Shown: piece after piece, positions 1 to 5,724 of the stretch
Layout of the letters: each line of letters begins with the position of its first letter
How positions within the stretch are numbered: the first letter of the stretch is position 1
Assembly: GCA_039185235.1 (NCBI GenBank)
Contig: JBCDAS010000246.1
Coordinates: 1 to 6,374 of the forward strand
Source of the DNA: Thermohalobaculum sp039185235
Lineage (GTDB): Bacteria; Pseudomonadota; Alphaproteobacteria; Rhodobacterales; Rhodobacteraceae
DNA length: 6,374 bases
Reading direction: 5' to 3'
The notes under the pieces: generated by a model
Seen by the model: the letters and a program-made list of their open reading frames with translations, nothing else
Told to the model about the DNA's origin: nothing
Database searches by the model: none
Made by a program: the position numbers and the translations under genes

Positions 1-117
1 CGATGCGCCCATCTCATAGCCGAGAAAGCCTGCGTGAATGATAAACATGAAGGCTGTACACCACCAGTAGTACACCTCCAGGTTGATCGCCGTTGTCATT
101 GCAATTTGTTCTTCCAT
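1..117 (-). CDS. amt: Ammonium transporter (Amt family), N-terminal 39 residues, 3' part outside window
   Basis: The reverse strand opens with MEEQIAMTTAINLEVYYWWC and continues through TAFMFIIHAGFLGYEMGAS to the window edge without a stop. The segment HAGFLGYEMG matches the Amt/MEP first-helix pattern usually seen as QAGFxxxExG (established family knowledge), just before the expected RxKN. The run from about residue 17 to 35 is hydrophobic and would be transmembrane helix 1, so the protein should sit in the inner membrane and move ammonium, possibly methylammonium. The ATG at 117-115 is chosen because AGGAGGGG lies just upstream; an in-frame ATG six codons later (99-97) has no such site. It is divergent from the XRE-cupin regulator and the glxBCD-like operon, which fits a shared nitrogen or methylamine role. 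Only the N-terminus is visible, so the subfamily is uncertain. Confidence 0.85.
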   Translation of the reverse strand, partial: MEEQIAMTTAINLEVYYWWCTAFMFIIHAGFLGYEMGAS

Positions 118-120
118 CTA

Positions 121-128
121 CCCCTCCT
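121..128 (-). promoter_or_regulatory. Ribosome binding site of amt
   Basis: Read on the minus strand this is AGGAGGGG, a near-perfect Shine-Dalgarno sequence. The AGGAGG core ends 5 nt before the ATG at 117-115. It fixes the amt start. Confidence 0.8.
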
Positions 129-201
129 GCAGAACCCAGATTTTTGTCTGTGCTGCTGTCATAGCGAGCAACCCTCTCGGTCGCGCCCGCGGATCACTCG
201 A

Positions 202-229
202 ACGATACGCCCGTTGCCCTGAGCGGCAA
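202..229 (-). promoter_or_regulatory. Candidate sigma-70 promoter for amt
   Basis: On the minus strand, TTGCCG (229-224) is followed after 16 nt by TATCGT (207-202). This would start transcription near 196 and leave a leader of about 80 nt. The match to TTGACA/TATAAT is only moderate and the site overlaps the TTGC/GCAA repeats, so the call is tentative. Confidence 0.3.
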
Positions 230-253
230 GCGGTTTGCAGCAAAGACTTGCTG
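214..253. repeat. Cluster of short inverted repeats built from TTGC/GCAA
   Basis: TTGCC (214-218) pairs with GGCAA (225-229). GCAA (226-229) also pairs with TTGC (235-238). CAGCAA (238-243) pairs with TTGCTG (248-253) around a 4-nt loop. These nested elements fall within 40 bp of the control region and could be protein binding sites or alternative hairpins in an amt leader. No family is assigned. Confidence 0.5.
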
Positions 254-283
254 AAGATCGCGCCAAAAACAGTGAGTGATTAA

Positions 284-299
284 CTCTTGTCCACAAGAG
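284..299. promoter_or_regulatory. Perfect palindrome, candidate operator for the XRE-cupin regulator
   Basis: CTCTTGT, a CC spacer and ACAAGAG form a perfect two-fold symmetric 16-bp site, of the size expected for a dimeric helix-turn-helix repressor. Ten bases of one half including the centre (GTGGACAAGA in the other orientation) recur at 414-423, just upstream of the regulator start codon. Position in the shared divergent region plus a recurring half-site is typical of an autoregulatory operator. Assignment to this particular regulator is inference. Confidence 0.5.
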
Positions 300-376
300 G
301 CAGATTTGTGCCGATTTTTTGTGCTTTGGTTTCCGCGGATCTGGGCGAATCGATTACTTATCGGGCCTTGCTTCGC

Positions 377-405
377 TTGACAGGGTAGCCAATACAGACT
401 GTGAC
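377..405 (+). promoter_or_regulatory. Candidate promoter of the XRE-cupin gene
   Basis: A consensus -35 hexamer TTGACA lies at 377-382. The -10 at 17-nt spacing, TGTGAC (400-405), is poor. If used, transcription would start near 412, overlapping the operator half-site at 414-423, so a protein bound there would block initiation. The strong -35 with a weak -10 makes this a moderate call. Confidence 0.4.
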
Positions 406-413
406 CTCGATAA

Positions 414-423
414 GTGGACAAGA
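414..423. promoter_or_regulatory. Operator half-site repeat GTGGACAAGA
   Basis: This is identical over 10 bp to the right half plus centre of the palindrome at 284-299 read on the minus strand. The left half here is not conserved, with only 2 of 7 positions matching. It lies 6 bp before the XRE-cupin ATG, also where its Shine-Dalgarno should be, and no better ribosome site is visible. Binding there would repress the gene. Confidence 0.4.
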
Positions 424-429
424 TAGCCG

Positions 430-1071
430 ATGCCCAAGGCCCAACGAGCGAAAGCGCGTCTCTTCCAGGATCCGCACCAGAGCCAGTCGGTTCCGGTCAA
501 TCAACTAGAAACCGTTATTGGACGAGAGGTCCGCGAACTGCGCCGGGATCGGGACATGACAGTCGCCGAATTGGCCAATGCGAGCGGATTGTCCGTTGGG
601 ATGCTGTCCAAGATCGAGAACGGCGCGATCTCGCCGTCATTGACCAGTTTGCAGGGGCTCTCGCTGGCCTTGGGCGTGCATATAACCACGCTGTTTCGAC
701 GTCATGAGGAGGACCGAGCAGCGCTTTTTGTCCCGGCGGGGGAGGGTGTTGATGTCGAACGCCGAGGGACGCGGGCGGGGCATCAATATCGTCTCTTAGG
801 GCATTCAGCAGCCGCTGACGCCCGGATCGTTGTTGAGCCCTATATGATCACCTTGACCGAAGCCTCGGATGTCTTCCCGACCTTTCAGCATGCGGGGATC
901 GAGTTCCTGCACATGATCGAGGGCGAAGTGACCTATCGCCATGGCAACCAGCTCTTCCGAATGCGTCCCGGAGATAGTTTGTACTTCGATGCCGATGCGC
1001 CGCATGGGCCCGAGGAGATGCACGATCTTCCAATCCGGTATCTCTCGATAATCAGCTATCCTCAGGAATAA
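430..1071 (+). CDS. XRE-family transcriptional regulator with C-terminal cupin sensor domain
   Basis: This 213-residue protein is the usual XRE-cupin length. Residues about 27-90 form an HTH_3 domain: IGREVRELRR, TVAELANASGLSVGMLSKIE as turn and recognition helix, then SPSLTSLQGLSLALGV. Residues about 135-210 form a small cupin, with H154, E158, the EGE turn at 164-166, RPGD at 179-182 and PHG at 191-193; H154, E158 and H192 could help bind a metal or ligand. Such proteins are cytoplasmic DNA-binding dimers whose cupin senses a small molecule, often an amine or amino-acid derivative (family knowledge). An in-frame TAG at 424-426 makes the ATG at 430 the earliest start, though its ribosome site is weak. 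It lies between divergent amt and the downstream operon, so it probably controls both and itself (inference). Confidence 0.9.
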   Translation: MPKAQRAKARLFQDPHQSQSVPVNQLETVIGREVRELRRDRDMTVAELANASGLSVGMLSKIENGAISPSLTSLQGLSLALGVHITTLFRRHEEDRAALFVPAGEGVDVERRGTRAGHQYRLLGHSAAADARIVVEPYMITLTEASDVFPTFQHAGIEFLHMIEGEVTYRHGNQLFRMRPGDSLYFDADAPHGPEEMHDLPIRYLSIISYPQE

Positions 1072-1085
1072 TTGTTTCCTCCAGA

Positions 1086-1114
1086 TTGATCGGGCGTGTC
1101 CCAGGGCCTATCTT
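1086..1114 (+). promoter_or_regulatory. Candidate promoter for the glxBCD-like operon
   Basis: In the 79-bp gap after the regulator gene, TTGATC (1086-1091) and TATCTT (1109-1114) are separated by exactly 17 nt, each matching 4 of 6 consensus bases. Initiation near 1120 would give a leader of about 30 nt. The operon may therefore be transcribed on its own as well as by read-through from the regulator gene. Confidence 0.4.
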
Positions 1115-1150
1115 CCGCGTGAAGAATCACTGATCGAGGAGCCAAGGCCC

Positions 1151-2050
1151 ATGTGTGGGATCGTCGGCCTTTTTGCCAAATCGCCCAATATCGAGGCGGA
1201 GATGGGCGCTCACCTGAGCGCGATGCTCGTCACCATGTCTGATCGAGGGCCGGACAGCGCCGGTTTCGCCATATACCGCGACCCTGTTCAGGGCCAAGAG
1301 AAGCTAACCGTGCAATCGGCGGATCCACAAGCGTTCGATAATTTGCTCGATCTTTTGCAGTCGGCCGGGGTGGCTGCGCACAGCATCGAAGTGGCCGATA
1401 CCCATGCGATCCTGCGCTTGGATGCCGGCCAGACGGATGCGGCCCGCGCCATCATGGCTAAACAGCGCCCAGGCATTCGGATCATGAGCCGAGGCAACGC
1501 GATTGAGATCTACAAGGAAGTCGGATTGCCAGAAGACGTCTCCAACCGCTTTGGATTGTCGACCATGTCGGGTTCGCACGCTGTTGGCCACACACGCATG
1601 GCAACCGAGAGCGCCGTGACAACACTGGGCGCGCATCCTTTCTCGACAGCGCTCGATCAGTGCCTCGTGCATAACGGCTCGATGTCCAACCACAACAACA
1701 TGCGCCGTGAGCTGCGCTATGCGGGGCGGCGGATTGAGACCGAGAACGATACTGAAGTGGCCGCAGCCTATCTCAGTTGGCGCATTGACCAAGGCCAGAA
1801 CCTGGGACAGGCGCTTGAGACCGGGCTGAAAGACTATGATGGTTTCTACACTTTCCTCGTTGGGACCGAGACGGGCTTTGGCGTGTTGCGCGACCCGATT
1901 GCCTGCAAACCTGCCGTGATGGCAGAGACTGAGGATTATGTGGCCTTTGGCTCCGAATACCGGGCCCTTGTGAACCTGCCCGGTATCGATGCGGCCAAGG
2001 TTTGGGAGCCAGAACCTGCCACGGTCTATTTCTGGGAGCGTGCGGCATGA
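1151..2050 (+). CDS. glxB: Class II glutamine amidotransferase subunit, GlxB / N-methylglutamate synthase subunit A type
   Basis: The 299-residue protein begins MCGIVGLF, putting the Ntn-type catalytic Cys at position 2 once Met is removed, so the ATG at 1151 is required; GAGGAG at 1136-1141 precedes it. Other class II glutaminase motifs are complete: RGPDSAG (32-38), HTR with Arg149, HNG (174-176, oxyanion hole) and ENDTE (198-202) with the substrate-binding Asp. There is no synthetase domain, so it must pass ammonia or methylamine to a partner. It corresponds to the N-terminal glutaminase domain of glutamate synthase GltB as a free subunit, as in rhizobial GlxB and MgsA (family knowledge). 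Its stop overlaps the next start by 4 nt (ATGA), implying coupled synthesis. Hydrolysis of glutamine versus gamma-glutamylmethylamide cannot be told from sequence. Cytoplasmic. Confidence 0.92.
   Translation: MCGIVGLFAKSPNIEAEMGAHLSAMLVTMSDRGPDSAGFAIYRDPVQGQEKLTVQSADPQAFDNLLDLLQSAGVAAHSIEVADTHAILRLDAGQTDAARAIMAKQRPGIRIMSRGNAIEIYKEVGLPEDVSNRFGLSTMSGSHAVGHTRMATESAVTTLGAHPFSTALDQCLVHNGSMSNHNNMRRELRYAGRRIETENDTEVAAAYLSWRIDQGQNLGQALETGLKDYDGFYTFLVGTETGFGVLRDPIACKPAVMAETEDYVAFGSEYRALVNLPGIDAAKVWEPEPATVYFWERAA
2034..2038 (+). promoter_or_regulatory. Ribosome binding site of glxC inside glxB
   Basis: GGGAG lies 8 nt before the ATG at 2047 and supports that start over a longer in-frame one at 2002. 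The longer start would add 15 residues unlike the family and overlap glxB by about 50 bp. The same GGGAGCGT octamer precedes glxD. Confidence 0.6.
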
Positions 2051-2727
2051 ATTTCGACCTGACCGAGACGACTTTGCGTGCCTTCAACAAAGCTTTGCAC
2101 GAGCTGCCGCCAACCAATGCGGGCACGCTCGAGGTGACGGGCGTCCAGGGGCAGCACGCGATGGCTGTTGGCGCGGATACCGATGCGACCGTCCATGTTC
2201 GCGGCTCGGTCGGCTACTATTGCGCTGGGATGAACAAGTCCGCAACCATCCACGTCCATGGCTCCGCCGGCCCAGGGGTGGCGGAGAACATGATGTCCGG
2301 CAAAGTCATCATCGAGGGCGATGCCAGCCAGTATGCAGGCGCGACCTCCCATGGCGGGATGCTTGTCATCCAGGGCAATGCGTCCTCTCGCTGCGGGATC
2401 TCGATGAAAGGCTCCGACATCATCGTGCGTGGCAATATCGGGCATATGTCGGCCTTCATGGCGCAAAAGGGCAATCTGGTCGTGTGTGGCGATGCGGGCG
2501 ATGCGCTGGGTGACTCGATATATGAGGCGCGGATCTTTGTGCGTGGCGAGGTCGCATCTCTGGGCGCAGACTGCGTTGAGAAAGAGATGACCCCTGAGCA
2601 CTTGCACGATCTCAAAGCCCTTTTGGGCCAGGCCGGGATCCAGGATGTCGATCCTGCGGAGTTCCGCCGCTACGGCTCGGCCCGCAAGCTCTACAATTTC
2701 AACATCGACAATGCGGGAGCGTATTGA
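2047..2727 (+). CDS. glxC: GXGXG-motif protein, GlxC / N-methylglutamate synthase subunit B type
   Basis: This 226-residue protein is a free-standing version of the C-terminal GXGXG domain of glutamate synthase GltB. Residues about 48-172 form a right-handed beta-helix with regularly spaced glycine turns: GSVGYYCAG (53-61), GSAGPGVAE (72-80), GDASQYAGA (91-99), GNASSRCG (110-117), GNIGHM (129-134) and GDAGDALGD (148-156). In GltB this domain is structural and helps hold the amidotransferase and synthase domains, so here it is probably the scaffold of a three-subunit cytoplasmic complex (family knowledge plus inference). No catalytic motif is seen. The start at 2047 overlaps the glxB stop (ATGA), and its TGA shares one base with the glxD ATG. 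Length and gene order match GlxC/MgsB. Confidence 0.92.
   Translation: MNFDLTETTLRAFNKALHELPPTNAGTLEVTGVQGQHAMAVGADTDATVHVRGSVGYYCAGMNKSATIHVHGSAGPGVAENMMSGKVIIEGDASQYAGATSHGGMLVIQGNASSRCGISMKGSDIIVRGNIGHMSAFMAQKGNLVVCGDAGDALGDSIYEARIFVRGEVASLGADCVEKEMTPEHLHDLKALLGQAGIQDVDPAEFRRYGSARKLYNFNIDNAGAY
2715..2719 (+). promoter_or_regulatory. Ribosome binding site of glxD inside glxC
   Basis: GGGAG is 7 nt before the ATG at 2727, favouring that codon over the adjacent TTG at 2724. The surrounding octamer GGGAGCGT is identical to the one before glxC. Confidence 0.6.
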
Positions 2728-4058
2728 TGGCTGACGACAAGCAACCAGCGATTCCGCGCACGGTGCCGCGAAAATCGGCGACGTTTGACGACTATACGCT
2801 TTCCGAAATTCGCCGAGCGGCGGCAACCGGCATCTACGACATCAGAGGGGGTGGGGCGAAGCGGAAACTGCCGCATTTCGATGATCTGCTCTTTCTCGGC
2901 GCCTCGATGTCACGCTATCCGCTGGAGGGCTATCGAGAGACCTGCACAACAGACGTGATCCTGGGCGATCGCTTCGCTGAAAAGCCGCTTCATCTGGATA
3001 TCCCGATCACCATCGCGGGGATGAGCTTTGGCGCCTTGTCTGGCCCCGCCAAAGAGGCGCTCGGACGCGGGGCGTCCATCGCCGGGACCTCAACCACCAC
3101 TGGCGATGGTGGGATGACCCCGGAAGAGAGAGGGCAGTCCAAGAACCTCGTCTATCAATACCTCCCCAGCCGGTATGGCATGAACCCGGATGATCTACGC
3201 AAAGCCGATGCGATCGAGGTTGTTGTTGGTCAGGGCGCAAAGCCCGGTGGCGGCGGGATGCTGCTTGGCCAGAAGATCTCGGACCGGGTGGCGGAGATGC
3301 GGGACCTGCCCCAAGGGATCGACCAGCGCTCCGCTTGTCGCCACCCGGATTGGACGGGGCCGGATGATCTGGAGATCAAAATCCAAGAGCTCCGCGAAAT
3401 CACCGAGTGGCAAAAGCCCATCTATATCAAGGTTGGCGGCGCTCGACCCTACTATGACGTGACACTGTCGATCAAAGCGGGTGCCGACGTGGTGGTGCTC
3501 GATGGTATGCAAGGCGGCACGGCGGCAACCCAAGATGTCTTTATCGAACATGTCGGCCAACCGACGCTCGCCTGCATCCGGCCCGCGGTCAAGGCGCTGC
3601 AAGATCTGGGCATGCATCGCAAGGTCCAGCTGATCGTCTCGGGCGGGATCCGCAATGGTGCAGATGTTGCCAAAGCAATGGCGCTCGGCGCCGATGCGGT
3701 GTCGATTGGCACCGCGGCCATGGTTGCGATCGGGGACAATCACCCGATATGGGAGGCGGAGTATCAAGCGCTCGGCACAACGGCGGGGGCCTATGACGAC
3801 TGGCATGAGGGGCAGGATCCGGCCGGGATTTCGACACAAGATCCCGAGCTCGCGTCGCGCTTGGACCCGGTGGCTGCGGGGCGGAGATTGGCCAATTACC
3901 TCAAGGTGATGACACTCGAGGCGCAAACTATCGCCCGGGCTTGCGGAAAGTCCAGCCTGCACAACCTCGAACCAGAAGATCTTTGCGCATTGACAGTGGA
4001 GGCGGCCGCGATGGCACAGGTTCCGCTTGCAGGGACAGAGTGGGTGCCCGGACGGTAA
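2727..4058 (+). CDS. glxD: FMN-binding glutamate synthase domain subunit, GlxD / N-methylglutamate synthase subunit C type
   Basis: The 443-residue protein is the FMN (beta/alpha)8 barrel of glutamate synthase as a separate subunit. Visible motifs are MSFGALS (99-105), TGDGG (125-129), KPGGGGMLLGQKI (172-184, like KPGEGGxLPGxKV of GltB), IYIKVGG (232-238), LDGMQGGTAATQ (258-269) and the phosphate-binding segment SGGIRNGADVAKAMALGADA (305-324) followed by IGTA. It should condense ammonia or methylamine from GlxB with a keto acid or glutamate (family knowledge). The cysteines that bind the [3Fe-4S] cluster in GltB (GC...CHxNxC) are absent: AIGD (334-337) is followed by a Cys-free stretch up to ISTQDPEL. 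This resembles GlxD-type proteins as I recall them. ATG at 2727 overlaps the glxC stop. No electron-donor (GltD-like) gene is seen nearby. Confidence 0.94.
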   Translation: MADDKQPAIPRTVPRKSATFDDYTLSEIRRAAATGIYDIRGGGAKRKLPHFDDLLFLGASMSRYPLEGYRETCTTDVILGDRFAEKPLHLDIPITIAGMSFGALSGPAKEALGRGASIAGTSTTTGDGGMTPEERGQSKNLVYQYLPSRYGMNPDDLRKADAIEVVVGQGAKPGGGGMLLGQKISDRVAEMRDLPQGIDQRSACRHPDWTGPDDLEIKIQELREITEWQKPIYIKVGGARPYYDVTLSIKAGADVVVLDGMQGGTAATQDVFIEHVGQPTLACIRPAVKALQDLGMHRKVQLIVSGGIRNGADVAKAMALGADAVSIGTAAMVAIGDNHPIWEAEYQALGTTAGAYDDWHEGQDPAGISTQDPELASRLDPVAAGRRLANYLKVMTLEAQTIARACGKSSLHNLEPEDLCALTVEAAAMAQVPLAGTEWVPGR

Positions 4059-4097
4059 GGCGGGCGGACCCTATCTTATCACTGTCTTCGATGTCAC

Positions 4098-4117
4098 CGG
4101 GCGATCGATTGTGCCCG
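4098..4117. terminator. Weak hairpin in the convergent intergenic region
   Basis: CGGGC (4098-4102) and GCCCG (4113-4117) form a 5-bp stem with a 10-nt loop, 39 bp after the glxD stop and about 61 bp after the tadG-like stop on the other strand. There is no T-tract on either side, so intrinsic termination is doubtful. It is the best stem I see in the 120-bp convergent gap (4059-4178). Confidence 0.25.
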
Positions 4118-4178
4118 AAGGACTGCTTGACGATCGGACTGACCTTTACAGCGTTGCTGGACGGATCTTCGACACGGG

Positions 4179-5714
4179 TCAGTCAACCAGCCGCAACTCG
4201 AAGTCCCGAACCGTGTAAATCGCATCGCTGCTGACATCCGAGCAGGCCCCGATCCGCCCTTCTGCTGAAATGTTGATATTGCCATCTGCTTCGACATTGA
4301 TCCCAAGGATCGAATCTGCCCGCGCGCCCAAATCCACATTCCCGACTGCGACGATCTGAGCCCCATAAAGGCTTGCATCTGCTGGTGTCGCGATCTCGCC
4401 AATGCCATAGAGCGTCGCACCACCCCCCAAAGCGCAGTTGTCATTGCGGCCGATTTGCACGGGAGCGGTAAAGGTAAAGGGTGCGCCGATATCAGCACTG
4501 CTATGGATCACCACACTATCAAGGATCGTTTCGGTCCCTTCTGTGGCAGTGTAAACACCCTCTGATCCGCCATCTTCGTTGAAAGCCTCATAGCTGGTCA
4601 CCAATGGCGCATCTGGATCATCAGGACCCGCTTCAGCATCTCCCGGCTCATCGGCGACAGGTTCTGGGGCTGCGAACTCGATCGGACAGTTGGTCAGGAT
4701 CCCGATATTATGGATGATGCCAGCGATCCTGATTTGGCTCTCATCGCTGCAGATCACATTGTAGAGCGTGCCGGAGCGCAGAATGCTGCTGTCAAACATG
4801 TCCGCGGGAACAACTTGCGTTCGAGTGATGTAGCTTGGCAGTTGCTCAAACGGGTCAATCACCTCGCTATAGGTCCCGTCGACCCGGCTTTGAAGGATCG
4901 TTGCCATCTGAAGATACTCGGTGAGCGCTGTCGAACGTAGTGTTTGGCTCTGAAGCGCGTGTTGGAGCATCGTCTTCTCGGGATGGCTGCGCGGGTTCTT
5001 GGCTTCGCAGCGATCCTCCTCGGTAACTTGGCCTGCCCACGGTCCTCTGATCCCGTACTCAACCTCTGGATTACTGATGACCGTGCTGCATTCGATCAGA
5101 TTGCCAGTGTTGATGTTCAAACCTTCCTCGCCATGCAAACAGATCTCGTTGAAGAAGTGATTGCTGGAGCTTTGGATCACCTGACTGCCAGCGATCAGAC
5201 CCGTCCAACGGCAGTCGGCAACGCCGTCCAGATCTGCGGTTGCGACCGCCGAGGCATTGAGGTTCCATTCGTTAAAACCAATGATCCGCAAGAACGACGC
5301 CCCGACCGAGTTGTCGCGATGGTCGCTGCGCCAAGCAGTAACTTTCACCGCGTCGGGATACTCTTGGTTCTCGACCAGAACGCGATCATGCCAGAGGCCG
5401 ACCTCGATATCTCGATCAACTGTTACATCCCCATAAAGTTCGGCGGGCATGTTCAGATAGCTATAGCTGCGACCAGCGGTGACCGCAGCCGCAACGCGCT
5501 CTGCGGCTGGAATGTCGAAATTTGGGTTCAGGAGGCCGATCATCGCCGCATGGGCTGCTGCGTCGGCTGTAATTTGGAGCTGAGCCTTGGTGTGATGGGC
5601 CGTTGTCGTGTCGATCGTGACCCCAATAATCCCGCAAATGGCCGCGAACCAGATCAGGTTCCAAGCAGTCACCGAACCGGTCTCATCTTTCAGAAATCGG
5701 CCCAAATGTCTCAT
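4179..5714 (-). CDS. TadG-like pilus assembly protein with N-terminal membrane anchor
   Basis: The 511-residue protein starts with a TadG-type N-terminus: DETGSV (10-15), a hydrophobic helix at about 15-36 ending GVTID, then QLQITADAAAHAAMIG (45-60), matching the family pattern LQxAaDAAALAAA. Most of the chain would be periplasmic, anchored in the inner membrane. TadG works in Flp (Tad) pilus assembly for adhesion and biofilm (family knowledge). The rest is unusual. No von Willebrand A motif (DxSxS) is visible. There are eight cysteines outside the anchor (168, 192, 209, 236, 322, 343, 427, 491), an acidic Pro-rich linker (350-369), and a C-terminal part (about 400-492) of short Gly-punctuated strands such as AVGNVDLGA and EADGNINISAEGRIGA resembling a beta-helix. 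ATG at 5714 follows GGGATGG and the upstream gene's stop by 10 bp. Confidence 0.8.
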   Translation of the reverse strand: MRHLGRFLKDETGSVTAWNLIWFAAICGIIGVTIDTTTAHHTKAQLQITADAAAHAAMIGLLNPNFDIPAAERVAAAVTAGRSYSYLNMPAELYGDVTVDRDIEVGLWHDRVLVENQEYPDAVKVTAWRSDHRDNSVGASFLRIIGFNEWNLNASAVATADLDGVADCRWTGLIAGSQVIQSSSNHFFNEICLHGEEGLNINTGNLIECSTVISNPEVEYGIRGPWAGQVTEEDRCEAKNPRSHPEKTMLQHALQSQTLRSTALTEYLQMATILQSRVDGTYSEVIDPFEQLPSYITRTQVVPADMFDSSILRSGTLYNVICSDESQIRIAGIIHNIGILTNCPIEFAAPEPVADEPGDAEAGPDDPDAPLVTSYEAFNEDGGSEGVYTATEGTETILDSVVIHSSADIGAPFTFTAPVQIGRNDNCALGGGATLYGIGEIATPADASLYGAQIVAVGNVDLGARADSILGINVEADGNINISAEGRIGACSDVSSDAIYTVRDFELRLVD

Positions 5715-5724
5715 GCGCCCATCC

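Larger units (their letters stand above)
118..429. promoter_or_regulatory. Divergent control region between amt and the XRE-cupin regulator
   Basis: This 312-bp stretch has no convincing gene. The reading frames crossing it show no family similarity I recognise and no good ribosome site. It contains a perfect palindrome (284-299), a half-site copy of it (414-423), an inverted-repeat cluster of TTGC/GCAA words (214-253), three GATTTn/TGTGC words (139-153, 303-311, 313-324) and candidate promoters in both directions. It must carry the promoters for both divergent genes, so binding by the XRE-cupin protein here is the simplest model (inference). I found no exact sigma-54 -24/-12 element with correct spacing. 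Confidence 0.75.

Noticed and set aside
246..268. Sigma-54 promoter-like TGGCGC...GCA on the minus strand upstream of amt
   Set aside because: The GG-to-GC spacing is one base too long and the -12 element lacks the TTGC form, so it does not meet the sigma-54 requirement.
194..421. 75-codon minus-strand frame in the amt/XRE control region
   Set aside because: It covers the palindrome, the promoter candidates and other repeats, has no ribosome site, and shows no recognisable motif.
2002..2046. Upstream in-frame start for glxC
   Set aside because: It would overlap glxB by about 50 bp and add residues foreign to the family; the ATGA start at 2047 has a good GGGAG site.
2026..2826. 266-codon minus-strand open frame opposite glxC
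   Set aside because: It lies across two convincingly recognised, coupled genes; its composition is that of an antisense frame in G+C-rich DNA.
3195..3962. 255-codon minus-strand frame opposite glxD
   Set aside because: Same reason: the plus strand encodes clear FMN-barrel motifs throughout.
4027..4218. Possible small plus-strand gene crossing the glxD end and the convergent gap
   Set aside because: It begins inside glxD, has no ribosome site, and its middle part, though protein-like by eye, matches no family I know. It also overlaps the tadG-like 3' end.
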